A DNA stretch of 64,000 bases from Plumapathes pennacea (GCA_964036295.1 OZ038464.1:23634008-23698007), one strand, 5' to 3'. Counted from the stretch's first letter, positions 19,201 through 30,542 are shown. Made by a program: numbers and translations. The notes: generated by a model from the sequence alone, not told the origin.

Positions 19201-20916
19201 AGGACAACTTGAAAAATAATGCACAATTGGGTTGGGATCACGAAGGAAAGTAACTCAGATAAGTTTGTATTGCGTGTCTTTTACGATATTAGATTAACTA
19301 AAGAAGCAATGCTAGAGCTAGAGCTAGAGCAACAGAGTTCTTCAAGCTTTTGTATAGATTATTAAATTGATTTTATAGAGGAAACTGATTGATTTAGCGG
19401 CAACAGAAAAAATATGTGAAATATTTTTGTCACTGCCGTGTGAGGTTTATTACCAAATGCTATTTTAAAAAATAGTGACAACTCGTACATTTGACATTTT
19501 AGTAGTCCAAAGGCAGACAATTCTTGTTATTATAAAAAATCTTCATTAATTCTTTGCAGCTTACCGTGTGAGCAGCGAGAGGTGTAGACCGATCTGAAAT
19601 GTATGACGTTGGTCTCTACCATCAGGCTTGACACCCGAGGCTACATTCTTAAATATTTTTTATCAGTTACTCACCTTGAATGGAAATCATAGCAGCAATC
19701 TCCAAAATGGTTGCAGTAGATATCACAGAAGCAGGGCCTTTCTTTTGTTTCTTGTTCGTAAGTCCAGTCTCTCTCCTCCAACCCGCACCTGCCCATACAA
19801 GAGGAATCTGGGTTCTTTAGTGTCGTTTGTACAGCCTTCAACAAGTTGCTTTCGCATGGTGTCTGGACCCCCATCTCTGTCATCTCGTGCAGTAGACTTT
19901 TTAAGCTGATGACTTTTCGTTGGTAGGAAATCATGAAGTCCTCCACTGTATAAATGAAAACAGGTAAAGATATCGTATACTGATGGACAGGATGTTATAG
20001 GATGTGACTATGGCATCGCAACGCACTAACTGGACTTAAAATAATACATAATCAGAAAATTAAACACCTCCAGTTATTGCAGTACAAACATCGATAAAAA
20101 TGTCTTCATCGCTTACAGTACAAGAACCATTATTCTCTTTTAGAATAAAACACATCGAATGATGTAAGTCAATCCTTTACACCAAAAGGTATCCTGTGCT
20201 TCAACGATGCGTCACAAGACAGTAAACAGCTTGCGTCTCAGCTACTTTTTTGTCTTTATGAACTTCAAAATGCTTGCAAATTCAATCCATGAATGGCTGC
20301 GAGCCTGATATTTTGCATTTCTACATACATGTATTTTTCACGTTCTTTCCATTTCTAGCACTTAAAAAGCCTATTTTGTCATGTGACCAACTCACTGCAA
20401 TTAGCTAGGGCCTAGCCACACAACAGTTCCCTATCTCGGAAATGATTTAAAACTAGAATTGTTTATCTTCAACATTTTGGAGGGGGACGCGAAGCTTCAC
20501 AAATATCACGGACTCTAAGAGTGAAGAGCTATTAGGTGATATTGTCTGCCATTGTACAATCATATTATAGCTTGTATTAACAGTAGCTCGCGCTCCCTTT
20601 AGTGGGCTCTCTCTATAGTAAGTGGCGTACAGTAATTAATATACAACTAGGCATTAATATCCGTCACCGCCAGCGTTGCGTGCCTAAGAATATTCCAAGC
20701 GTTCTAGTGGAACAACATTCAGCTGTGGTAAAACGTTTTACCTGAGTGGTTAGCGCTCTCCGTGTTATTGTTTGATGCGCGGTCCGGCAGGAATGGTCTG
20801 AGTCCTCCTGAATTTGGGGGTGACTGATCATGTTGACTTGAATTAAATCCAATTTCACTTCCTGCCTGGGACTGACTCGGCGATAAAGTTGCGGTGATCC
20901 AGAACATCCAGAACAT
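16269..20916 (-). CDS. Somatomedin-B domain family-B-like GPCR (gene B)
   Basis: Tandem paralog of gene A with the same seven-exon plan and phases: 20742-20916, 19675-19945, 18207-19207, 17537-17665, 17201-17334, 16892-17048, 16269-16435; 677 residues. Exon 1 is a signal peptide (MFWMFWITATLSPS), with no in-frame counterpart of gene A's extra upstream ATG. Exon 2 encodes the somatomedin-B cysteines (SSCMGRCG, CFCDIYCNHFGDCCYDF); the eighth Cys is the first Cys of exon 3. The ectodomain keeps CASCNNITDVIPWVLKVS and YRNPHCLLCDP. TM1-TM3 are in exon 3, TM4-TM7 one per following exon. The cytoplasmic tail (about 40 residues) is much shorter and different from gene A's, suggesting different coupling or desensitisation. 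Introns and 5' flank are also recognisably shared with A. Ligand and signalling unknown. Confidence 0.88.
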
Positions 20917-22435
20917 CTTCACATCTTCACAGTTCAAGATTTCTAGTCCATTATATATATAGGCTTTGAATGTACGAAATATATAAATAACGTATATAAA
21001 CAATCACTCCGGAAAAAGAAAGCGAATCTTAATTTTCACAATTCATTATATCAACGCCACTGACTAACTTCCTAAAAAGAGCGACTTGCGTCGCTTGTAA
21101 GAGGCAAAGATAACACATTTTGTCCGTTTTAGATTAGTCTAAAAACCATGGGAAAAATTCTAGCATGTATAAGAGCTGGTTTATGGTAAAAGTATAGCCT
21201 TACTTTCCTACGAATTAAAAAACAAAATAATCAGTGGGCACTGGGAGGTATGTCAATCCATTTTAAATTGAAGTACTGACAATAGAAAATTCATTATGAG
21301 TGAAAAATCCCCGAGTGAATACATGCAGATGCTATATTCCCCACATTAATTTGAAAAGTTTCGACTCACTGTCAAAAAACGCAGCATCCAGTGCCGCGTA
21401 ATAGATTTTTTTCAGTACCAAATTATTTTTTAGTATCATAAAAAAAAGAGGCTAGCGTCTTGTCGTGAAAATACAGCACCACAGTGATCCAAAACGAGAC
21501 AGAAGACAAAAACTAACACGGATGAAGTTTAATTAAACTCGCCGTACTAAGTTATTATGATCACACGAATCAATCATCATGGCGAGAATCATTTTTGGTC
21601 AATGAGTACAAAGGCCCGGCAATAAATCAGCTATTTTGACTATTTTTGTTCTCGGAAAAATGCAGTTGGGATTGTTACAGTCATAACCGCGAGGCAGTAC
21701 TTTGGCAGCAACTATGGTCATGATTGACTTCTAAGACTTGACATTTTTTAATGTCGGAGCCGTGCGGAGCAACATTACAAACACCAGCTGTACAAGAGAA
21801 AAGCGGATGTTGGGCTTTTCAGTGAAGCGAAATTAAAGTTTCCATTGAATGAAAATAACTCGATCTTCGTATAAATTATTGATGGAACAGTGCCCTTCTC
21901 ATAATTTCAATTTCTTATTAGTTAAAACTGAAATGATTTTAATTGGAACGTGCATGATGGTCCGTGGGTCTTCCGTCCATTCAATTTTTGTATAAATTAC
22001 AAAATCAAAAATTGAATATCGAAGTTTCCAATTTTCATATTTTATCGTTTATGCGGCAATGAAAATTAGAAATTCCTCTTGGACTTTGCATCGATGTATA
22101 TTTTCAACAATCCAAAATTGAATTTGGTTTTCCGATTTCTCCTTTCCGATGTGTTCAAAAATCAGAAATCTAACCACCAGTTTCCCTTTTCCATCCGTTG
22201 AAAAGCGACAAAAACGGACGCATACTTCGTATGATTCGAACGGGAGATCAATTTTCAATTTTCGTACATACGAAAAATTGAAACATCGAATTTTGACAAA
22301 ATTTCCTGAGGGGGAGGGTATGGCTAGTCTGTTTCAGCTGCTAGTTTCCCGAGTGTGTGAGGGAACTTGGTTCTTCGTTTGCCAAGGGGAGGGGACACGG
22401 GATTTTCTGGATCACTCTTAGCCCGAAAATGGCGG
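20917..22435. other. Intergenic, 5' of gene B
   Basis: No supported gene. 21100-21355 resembles the sequence 5' of gene A. The stretch 21960-22300 is dense in AAATTGAA/TTCAATTT motifs in both orientations, likely an old foldback repeat without clear ends. Confidence 0.55.
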
Positions 22436-22790
22436 CGCGCAAGAGGTATAATTTGTAAAGACGAGGAATTGATGTGCGATTGCCTGAGTCTAAAGCGTGT
22501 CGGACTGCACTAGCTCAGAGGTCGTTTGTGTATCGTGGCGCTTGTACCTGGAATTCTCTATCCAATGAGCTACAAAGTTGTAATTTTGCTGTTTTTTTTT
22601 TTAAGTGTAAACTCGACCACAGTTACTGTAGTTTGTAACTTTAGGACGTTTTTATTTTCTTTTTTCTTAACCCTAAGCCCACTTAATGTAAATATTAATA
22701 TACTTTTCTTTGATACCATATTTTGCTTGTAAATTAAGTATGAAGATCCCTGGTGGAAACCTAATAAGTCATATTGTATTGTATTGTAGT
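22436..22790 (+). mobile_element. LINE 3' end relic (reverse transcriptase C-terminus)
   Basis: Translation from about 22463 gives RGIDVRLPESKACRTALAQR followed by SFVYRGACTWNSLSNELQ. The RGA..WNSL pattern is typical of the last part of CR1/L2-type reverse transcriptases. An in-frame stop lies just upstream. A 3' UTR-like stretch ends in ATTGTATTGTATTGTA, the short tandem tail many such elements carry. The 5' part is missing: a dead, truncated copy. Confidence 0.75.
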
Positions 22791-22963
22791 TACTACTTCT
22801 CACTTACACTAGATCCCTGGGGCCTATCAGGATATCAGACCTCCATTCAACTGCAACAAGTAGTTCACATAACCCAGAATAACTCGTCTAATCTTACCCA
22901 TCTAGATCAAGTGTTGTTTGGGAAAGCGTTTTACACCCACATCATGAAATCTTTATGAATCCC

Positions 22964-23005
22964 TCATAAAGTAATCCTTACTCTATCCTCAGACAGGTGC
23001 TTATG
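22964..23005 (-). pseudogene. Displaced C-terminal coding end of thioesterase gene D
   Basis: On the minus strand, 23003 down to the TGA at 22964 reads HKHLSEDRVRITL, matching the C-terminus of gene E (HKHLPEDRVMSSL). The similarity continues into the 3' flank (22928-22963 against 31711-31747). Gene D now reads off at 24048 with a different tail, so this is its stranded original 3' end. Confidence 0.8.
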
Positions 23006-24047
23006 CAGCCTTTTTCTGCATTTTGAGCTTTGGAGTGAAAGGGTTCATCAAAATAATTGATTTTACAATAACACGTCAGTTTATCGCTTTGTGATTGGCT
23101 AATTTTCATTATCAATAAGAGGACAGACACATAAAATCGAGTGCTGACGACAGTGATTTGGACGAAGAAGGTGAATTCAGCTTCAAATTTACCTCAGTTC
23201 TTGCAAAAGCGACATTCGGCATTTGAAGTAGAGAACCAGAAGTGTTCAGAGGCGAATTTCCTTGAGCTTTGTCTTGAAATTGTCGAGAAAACCGCAGCAG
23301 AAAAGCGTCTAGTTTCATTTCTTTCCAACTTCTTTGACAAAATTTTATTTTGCACGCGCGAAATGCTCACGTCAAGCTGTCACTTTTTGGCCAATGAAAT
23401 GTCTTGAATTTCAACCTCGACCAATTAGAAAGCGGGAAAAGTTGTTGACAACATTTCGGTCAAATCGAACAAACTCCAGTTTTCTTGCGTGTTTTCCCCG
23501 CGTCGTCGCTTGAGTTTTGTTATTGTAAAAAACAAATTGACGTCAGTTTTTTATGTGTCTGTCCTCTTATTGATCATGAAACGCGTCATAACATTGTCAA
23601 AAAGTTGCGGATCCACTCGGCGAAGCGCCTCGTGGATCCACAACTTTTTGACAATGTTATGACGCGTTTCATGATCAATAAGAGGACAGACACATAAAAA
23701 ACTGACGTCAATTTGTTAAAGTTACTCAAAGTATACAATCTTGTACATAGTACAGAAACTTGTACTTTTACCCGGCGTACTTTACTTGTCTCTAGCTCCT
23801 ATATTGTACCCTTTTTCCATATCGAATTATGTTGCATCCCACATTATACACTATTCCTATATTGTAATGGTTTTTGTGCCCTATTTTGTAATAACGCGAC
23901 CGTGTTAAAACCGGTCACTTATCCTACTTTCTTTCTAACTTCGCATCAATATGTAACTCTGCCCGCCTCGATTAACTTGTGCAATCAGTGGTGCAGTGTT
24001 TTCAGTAATGTATTCTGTAAAATTATTAAGAATAAAGTGTCAAATTG
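23006..24047. mobile_element. About 1-kb insertion that split the end of gene D
   Basis: It lies between the stranded 3' end (22964-23005) and the present end of gene D (24048). CATAAGCACCTGTC and CATAACCACCTTTC (minus strand) at its two borders may be a diverged target duplication. Inside are a large palindrome (23531-23717) and an inverted partial copy of the palindrome's end near 23113-23137. A plus-strand AATAAA lies at 24031-24036 near one end. No transposase or reverse transcriptase is seen. It is probably composite; class unknown. Confidence 0.6.
23531..23717. repeat. 187-bp near-perfect palindrome
   Basis: Two arms of about 86 bp (outer AACAAATTGACGTCAG, inner GGATCCAC/GTGGATCC) flank a spacer of about 15 bp (TCGGCGAAGCGCCTC). 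I count one arm mismatch, near GTTGCGGATCC. The block TCAATAAGAGGACAGACACA occurs in both arms and again at 23114. The near identity implies a young foldback element or recent arm conversion. Confidence 0.92.
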
Positions 24048-25345
24048 TTAATCATCCGAGAACCGTTTTGAAAGGTGGTTATGAAAAAATTTCAAAATGT
24101 TACGCCAGGAATCCTCTTGAGCAAACGCATGAGATTTGGCTTGGCCACCCCAGGCATAGAAATCTGCAATTGGATGATTGCCAAATGAAAATTCTGCGTG
24201 AGGGGTGTGAGGGGGATCAATTATATGCCCTGCCCCTGGGTACCCTAGATAGGTGCACTGCCCTTCTTTGCCGTGCTCTTTCATTCTTTCCATCATTCGT
24301 TTCACAGAGTATTCTGCAGGAACGTTGAGATCATCCTTCCCGTAAACATATAAAATAGGGCACTGAATTTTTTCTACGGGAATAATTGCCGAGGAATTAT
24401 CTTGATTTGTCGGTGAGTTGTACACTACTGTATCTTTATACACTGCGTAACCTTGTTCAGTTCTGCTAATTAAGCCGAAATCCAGTTCTAGTGTCGAGAA
24501 CCGTCCCCCTTTGTAAGGGGCTGTAAATATAAAGCCATGCATGGGTGACACTGCTACCATGGCTTTGATGAGATCAAATTTTCGAATAGCTAACATAAAT
24601 AAGAACTGTGTTCCCAGAGACGTGCCTATTGCTCCAATACCACGAGGCAAGATGTTCGGTTGGCACGCCAACCAGTCTGCGGCTTCTTCAAAGTACACGT
24701 AGTCAACATCTTTGAACAACTTTGGCAAGTCATCATGAGCGAAATAGGCCAGTGAAAGTGTTGCAAAACCGTTTGCTGCCAGCAAGGACCCCTTCGTCTC
24801 ATTCAGGCTTCCAGCTGCGCCCACGATGTCAAGAATGCCTAAAACAAAAGTCGCACGCTCAAAATAAAATCTTCCAGAAACATTTGATCGAGAATGCGGA
24901 TCCAGTTGGTTTGTGGGTAACCAACATGAAAAATCTCATGATTCTTTGGACGCGCACCTCATCGCGCCATATGATACTTCCCTTCCGAGACCATTTCTTA
25001 GTCTCTTTTTTTTTTCTGCGTGAAAATTTATTTAAAATGGAAGTCACTTCTAATTCTTGAGCTTCCGTACATAAACATTGCGGCCACGTTGGTTCAGAGT
25101 ATAATAAGAGCTAATCTTTTGCTACAGTTCTTCAAACAAGGCCACCATGACGTCACATGCAAACCAGGGACACAAAGATTCATGGGATTCTTATTCCTGA
25201 TCGTTCTTTCTGGACGCTGGTTGTCTTAGGAAACGCTGGACAGTACGGAGTACTTGGAATTAGAAAAAACTGATTTAACTAGCAATTTTTACACTTTCTA
25301 ATTTTAAAATGGCCAAGAGAGGTTCCGGAAGTGAAAGGTGCACTC

Positions 25346-25510
25346 TTCAGATCCTGAAGGTGGTAATGGTCGACACCGCGAAAAAACCTGCTTTACGTCA
25401 TTTCCGTTGGCCAGCGTTCGTTGCCGTTACCATGTAACTCTTACTCGACACCGCAGAAATACGTTCTTGACGTCATTTCTGTTGGCCAGCGTTGGTCGCC
25501 ATGGCTATCT
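25346..25510 (+). repeat. Tandem duplication in gene D intron
   Basis: Two diverged copies of about 75-80 bp, each with TCGACACCGC, ACGTCATTTC and GTTGGCCAGCGTT. A related CGCGGTGTCG occurs inverted at 25865-25874. Confidence 0.7.
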
Positions 25511-25549
25511 TCTTCCAATTCGAGGTAAAATTTCACATAGTGTGCAAGT

Positions 25550-25571
25550 TTTTTTTTTTTTTTTTTTTTTT
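25550..25571 (+). repeat. Poly(T) tract
   Basis: About 22 consecutive T in the intron of gene D; read as poly(A) on the minus strand it could be a retroelement tail, but no body is recognised. Confidence 0.8.
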
Positions 25572-25700
25572 GCGTACAACTTATGTTATAGAAAATGCAT
25601 TGAATTAACTTATGGTATCGCCTTGGCTGAGTCTTTACGAGCTTTACAATTTGTGCAATGACCGCTGACTCAAAAATAAGGTGACCAAACCATCTGTATT

Positions 25701-25830
25701 TATAGTACGTATTCCTTATCAGGCTAATTATTATTCAAGGTTGCGTATTTGCTCATTGGGGCAATGTATTTGCTCATCAGGGCCAGGTATTTGCTCGTCC
25801 GGTTGTGCCTTATAAGGAATACGTACTATA
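25701..25830. mobile_element. 130-bp MITE with 19-bp perfect inverted repeats
   Basis: TATAGTACGTATTCCTTAT at 25701-25719 is mirrored at 25812-25830. The core is three tandem copies of about 21 bp built on GTATTTGCTC. It appears to have inserted into an older repeat: flanking sequence (25648-25691 and about 25843-25870) matches a continuous stretch at 52117-52190 that lacks the insert. Confidence 0.82.
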
Positions 25831-26173
25831 TATGCCTGACCGCACAGCCGAAAAACGTATTTCCGCGGTGTCGTGATGGTCATGTGGAGAATCAGTGCTT
25901 CGGCCGAGCACCATAACTAAAATCACGATATTCGTAATGTCCCCTCGCCAGATGAATGTCCTTTGTGGCTGAATCAATTTTGCCAAATGATAAACTTTCG
26001 CGTGGGAAACATCGTTTCAAATTGGCCTCAAAGTCATAATTTCATGAAACCGGATACATAAATTCGTCGGCGTACTTAGAAGAATGTAACGATCTTTCTG
26101 GCGTTGGACATCTTGCGAGACTGTCGCGTTTGAAACTACCAATTTTTTTAATTACAATATTTTTCTTTATAGA

Positions 26174-26887
26174 TACAGTCGAAGCTCTCGTAAGCGACCA
26201 CCTCGGGGATTCAAAAAAGTGGTCGTAACTAGAGCTAAGCGCTTACGAGAATGGGTTGCTAACGAGAGCTTTCAGCATAAAACTCTTAAATCGAGATCTT
26301 ATCAACAGACCCCCCGAGGGGTACTTCCATATATAAAAGGACGGGGATGCTTGTCGTACCGCTTAGGGGTCAAAATTACGGTTTTGGTACCGCTTAGGGT
26401 GCTCAACATCAAACTCTGACATTTTTATGTGACGTGGTACCGTTTAAGGGTCGGGTGTCAGTCGAATGAACCCTTTTTGTTTGAAAACAGCAAGGGATAA
26501 AGTGCTTTATGACATCCTCTTTATAGCAATTAAAGGCATCAAAACTTTAAATTCTTGGTATGCTATTATTGTTACCTTTTAGGAGTCAAACTAAGCTCAA
26601 GCCACGTCCGTTTTAGTCCTCTTAAAGGTCAAAACGAAAATTCCCGACGAGCATCCCCGTCATTTTTATGTGGGAGTTCCCCCCACCCACCCCGGGAACA
26701 GACCATTAGCGCAATATGTTATATTACTGTAAATGTGATCAAGCAGTGTATACTCTTAGTTAGTGTTGACTAAACAGAATCAGACTCTGTAAGTGGTCGC
26801 TTACGAGAGCTTAAAACAAAGGAAAAGACCAGTTGGTCTTGAGCTGGTCGCCTACGACAACGGCCGCAAGGAGAGCTTTTGACTGTA
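26174..26887. mobile_element. DNA-transposon remnant (outer element)
   Basis: Ends TACAGTCGAAGCTCTC (26174) and GAGAGCTTTTGACTGTA (to 26887) are inverted repeats. Subterminal motifs of the CGTAAGCGACCA type recur near 26790. Interrupted by the inner element at 26312-26696. No transposase. Confidence 0.75.
26312..26696. mobile_element. hAT-like MITE nested in the outer element
   Basis: 385 bp flanked by an exact 8-bp duplication AACAGACC (26304-26311 and 26697-26704). Imperfect inverted ends share GACGGGGATGC and GCATCCCCGTC with A+T-rich blocks outside. GGTACCG(C/T)TTA occurs repeatedly inside. An 8-bp duplication is typical of hAT transposons; superfamily is inference. Confidence 0.82.
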
Positions 26888-26934
26888 ATGGTTGAACATA
26901 GAAACACAACATTTGCATATATAGTTCTTAATGA

Positions 26935-26957
26935 TGTGGGTGTGTGTGTGTGTGTGT
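26935..26957 (+). repeat. (GT)n microsatellite
   Basis: About ten GT units followed by a T run. Confidence 0.85.
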
Positions 26958-27597
26958 TTTTTTTTACTTTGGTGGTTACTTCGTCATTTTCGTGCATGTG
27001 TTTCTCCTAATTTCAGCGGCGTTACTAAACAGGAAAACAAATTCCTTCAAGTACCCTAATAGATTGACGTTATATAATACATATAAACCTCACTCTTCAT
27101 TCGCTTACCTGGAAAAGGTCCGTCTCCCGGTGGGAGAAACAGCGTTCCTCGAATCCTTCCCTCTCTCACGGGAATTCTCTTTACTCCATCCTTCATGTAC
27201 CACTTCTCCCGCTTGATAACGGCTCACCAACGCTCTCGTTCTCTCCCCCAAGATGCAAATGGCCGTCAAATACATCAAGATTCACAACGTACGGTTTGGT
27301 GATGTCTCTCTTCACAAGCCTGATTCCTGTCTTCTGTCCAGGTGACAGTTTCATGCTCCACAACAAACCCATCGATTCAATTCCAGTGTAAGGACCGCCG
27401 ACAGAAGGCTGAGAAGAAACGCATACTGTGCCGCGTTCATCAGCAATGTAGTGAGCGCTCGATTCGAATATGCCTTCTTCATCTCCAGTGAGTTTTGCAG
27501 TTAATGTGATTTTCTGTTTTGCTAAGAGACCCACATTACAGACTCGTACAGTCGTATCGATCAGGGACACAAATGGACAAACTCTAATCAACGCCAT

Positions 27598-30056
27598 GCC
27601 CCCCAAATTACTGAATATTCTATGCAAACAAGTCCACGTTTTGTAGCAGACATCGGAAACCTCTAATTCTGATTGGCTTTTATGTATATTCCATTGTTTT
27701 TAGAGCCATGACCTACGAGAGATGCTACATCTCCCGGGGAGGTCTAAAGATAATTTATGCGCTATGTGCAGCCCGATTCTGATTTTTAAAGCAATGCATC
27801 ATGGGAAACTTTAGACGACCGCGACTTCTAGTTCAACATATACTAGCCTGAAATGTCAGTCGTCTCCTCGGCCCTCAACCCAAGCCGTTGAGGGCCGAAG
27901 AGACGACTGATATTTCAGGCTAAACATATACATATATTTTAGAAATCAATATCTCATCGATCAGAGACACAGAGAATGAAGGATAGGTGTGTTTGGTCTT
28001 AAATCAGGAACGAAATAAACAGCCGGAACAACCAGTATTTCAAACTGTATCGATCGAGTTTCGCCTCTGAAGTATTAAATAAAGCGGAAGATGGCTGCCA
28101 CCATTCTGCATGTTTCAACGCGCTGAGCACACCGTATCGGCTCTGGCTTAGATGCTCGCTAAGTGTAAATACATTATTTCCATTTTATCATAGGACAAGC
28201 CCCATATAATGGAATGAATAATACATGCCAACATTTGTTCTATTTTGCGATTATCTAGTTTTCTGTAACTGAAGGCAAAATTAAAAATTAATATTGAACA
28301 ATTATGCTCCAATTTAAACCTGTGAGAGAGGTCTCCAAATAAGCGGCAACACACAAGACAGGTTACGTCGAACGTTTCGTAACCTGTGTTGTTTGAACCG
28401 TACGATTTAAATGTAAACTAGACTGGCGTTGTCAGTGAGCTCGCGGCGTTAGTTGGGTCGAGAGCAAAATAAACTAAAACAGAAAGCAGGGACATGAGAG
28501 CGGAACTCCCAAGAGACTTCCAGTTTCTCACCAGAAATATATCACACAGTATAGAGAAGTTGGCTTTTGACACCTTACTTGAATGAAACCTGATTAAACT
28601 ATAAATTTATCATTACAACACTCATACACTTGGTTCTTAAAGGTTGAGCGACTCTGCATTTTGAGCTTAGAAGCGAAACGGTTGGCCACCGAGTAAACCT
28701 GAGTAATGCGTGACTTGTCTTTTTATGCACAATCGATTTTGACAGTTTGACTTCGAACACTTAATTCTAATCAGAAGCTTCAATACTAGTCTGTCTTGTT
28801 TTTTAACTGAACGCGTTTCACTTCTATCAGGCTTTCGAGTATTCGTGCTTTGTAACAAATATAAAATTGAAAGCAAGAAATGTAACACGAGCCCAACACG
28901 AGACATGTTTACAATATTATTGCGGTTTTGTTCACAGCGTGTTCAGTCCATTTGTGACTGCAAACTCAATGCTCAGGACTATTTCGGTGTATTTTTCATA
29001 TCTGGTATACAATGACCATTGCGAAACAAAGGCTACATGATCGAATGGAAGAAACATTTCACCAGGCAATGTACGATAAGCAGAAGCATTTATGTCATGA
29101 ACAGTTTAAAGCATAGATCGTTTTTGTTTTACGGCAAAAGCTCATTGTAGCTTTGGTTTTCGGCCTGTTATCTTCCTAGAAGTATTCGTGTCGCCACAGA
29201 AAGTTTCGTCGGTACTAAATAATTAGCGGCGACAGAGTTATTTGCAATCCCGTAGCGGTATCCATCAAATAATCGAATCCATCACATTTCCGCGGTGAAC
29301 TTAGCAACGCAACCAAATCCAGTTTATCCGTACATGTTCCACAGAGGCAAACGGTGTTGAGTTTGGATGGGATGCTGTGACAGTTTGACATTTAGCAGTT
29401 CAATTACAACAATAGCCGTTTAGTATCGTATCGTATTCGCAACATAATCCTATCCTGATATTTAGAATGATCAGCATGCCATGAACAGACTACAATAACC
29501 GATACATCAGTCAACTGTATGTACGCGGCAGATGAACATTAAAAAGACAGTTCTTGCTCAATACACGTTGTTGTGTGTGCCTCTACGTAAAGCTTGAGCA
29601 ACACAGATAACGTAACAGATGCAGTTAACTTTCACACACAAGTAACGAGCAATTCAATAGCCCAACTCTCAAGTTGTTTGCGATGTCAATTTACGTAATT
29701 TGCATATCACGTGACAATATAAACCAATCACCGTGTGCTGATTCTCGACCAAGAAAAAGGAAAACAAAAAAACCTCCATTTTTAAGCTCACCGCGAGCAA
29801 CAACGTTCCAAAATATTTCGCGGAAAGCCCCTACGGGCGCGGAGTCGCGGACACGGCCTTTTTCTGGCCTCCGTCGGGGCTTATACAAAATGTAAAACGC
29901 CCAACGTCAATTAATATTTGATTAGGTCAAGGTTTAATAAACACAAAGAACAGACCCAGTCTTTTCTAGGTCATGGGTTCCATACTTCCATGGCTTCAGA
30001 GGCAACTGGGTGTTAAAGGCACAGTGTGAAGATAAGCTGGTGACATTGTTATAATG
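27598..30056. other. Intergenic, 5' of gene D
   Basis: No supported gene. It holds the presumed gene D promoter, a foldback at 27844-27922, and otherwise A+T-rich sequence with short frames. Confidence 0.55.
27844..27922. repeat. 79-bp foldback
   Basis: TAGCCTGAAATGTCAGTCGT is mirrored by ACGACTGATATTTCAGGCTA. The inner stem TCGGCCCTCAAC/GTTGAGGGCCGA closes on a 7-base loop. An almost complete hairpin, ending in TA on both sides. Confidence 0.88.
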
Positions 30057-30542
30057 CACCGATCAATTCCAGCTGTTACCATCTCCCCCCTCCCCGGCCG
30101 ACCCCCGGGGATTTGTAAAAAAAAAAAATTCGTCGGACTACAAATTCCCCGCCCCCGGGCCACCAAAAATTACAAATTCCCCGCCTCTCGGGCTAAAGAA
30201 ACGGGAATCTGGCAGCGTTTACGATCGGTTGTCGAAGTGATGATTTGCCTTGGAGTTCGAACACTACGCCGTGCCAGTTCTATGTCCATTTTGAGTTACA
30301 ACTCTTCACTTTGAAAGATACTTTTCGCTTCTGCAAATTCACCTGTCGGTGGAAGTGCGGACTGATTTAGACGAGCTCTCTTTTTGGCGGCCATCTTGGA
30401 TTTTTACGATCAACCATTCCCCGCCCCCATCCCCGGGGCAACACGTTCCTGTACAAATTCCCCGCCCCCGGGACACAAGGCCTGACAAATCCCCGGGGTA
30501 TGCCCGGGGGATGGGGGGATGCTAACAGCTGGAATTGATCGA
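30057..30542. mobile_element. GC-rich MITE with about 60-bp inverted repeats
   Basis: CGATCAATTCCAGCTGTTA near the left end is mirrored by TAACAGCTGGAATTGATCG at the right. The arms continue inward through C-rich sequence to CCCCGGGGATTTG. ATGCA flanks both sides within a base and may be the target duplication. Interior carries several copies of ACAAATTCCCCGCC. No coding capacity. Confidence 0.85.

Larger units (their letters stand above)
24048..27597 (-). pseudogene. Acyl-CoA thioesterase/BAAT-family gene, frameshifted (gene D)
   Basis: Family members hydrolyse acyl-CoAs or transfer bile acids to amino acids. Two exons: 27109-27597 (Bile_Hydr_Trans N-terminal domain) and 24048-24838 (BAAT_C alpha/beta-hydrolase). 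Exon 2 has an intact frame with the nucleophile elbow GTSLG, the acid-loop motif YGKDDLN and the His motif YPGAGH. In exon 1, compared with gene E, seven bases are missing (E has AAACGTC at the equivalent of about 27210, plus-strand view). The frame then ends after LSSGRSGT, about 30 codons before the splice site. The rest of exon 1 ([20 protein letters not shown]) is still legible in another frame. Splice sites remain good. The C-terminus is also altered (HNHLSKRFSDD) because an insertion displaced the original end. Likely a recent pseudogene; an assembly or sequencing error in exon 1 is the alternative. The intron hosts several transposon remnants. Confidence 0.85.

Noticed and set aside
18683..19219. 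178-residue plus-strand frame
   Set aside because: Exact antisense shadow of gene B exon 3; no domain of its own.
23141..23407. Plus-strand 88-residue frame and the overlapping DDSDLDEEGEFSF frame
   Set aside because: Short, no recognisable domain, inside the inserted repetitive block; a captured gene fragment cannot be supported.
29674..29895. 73-residue basic frame and its antisense
   Set aside because: Low-complexity Lys/Arg/Pro; no homology or paralog in the window.
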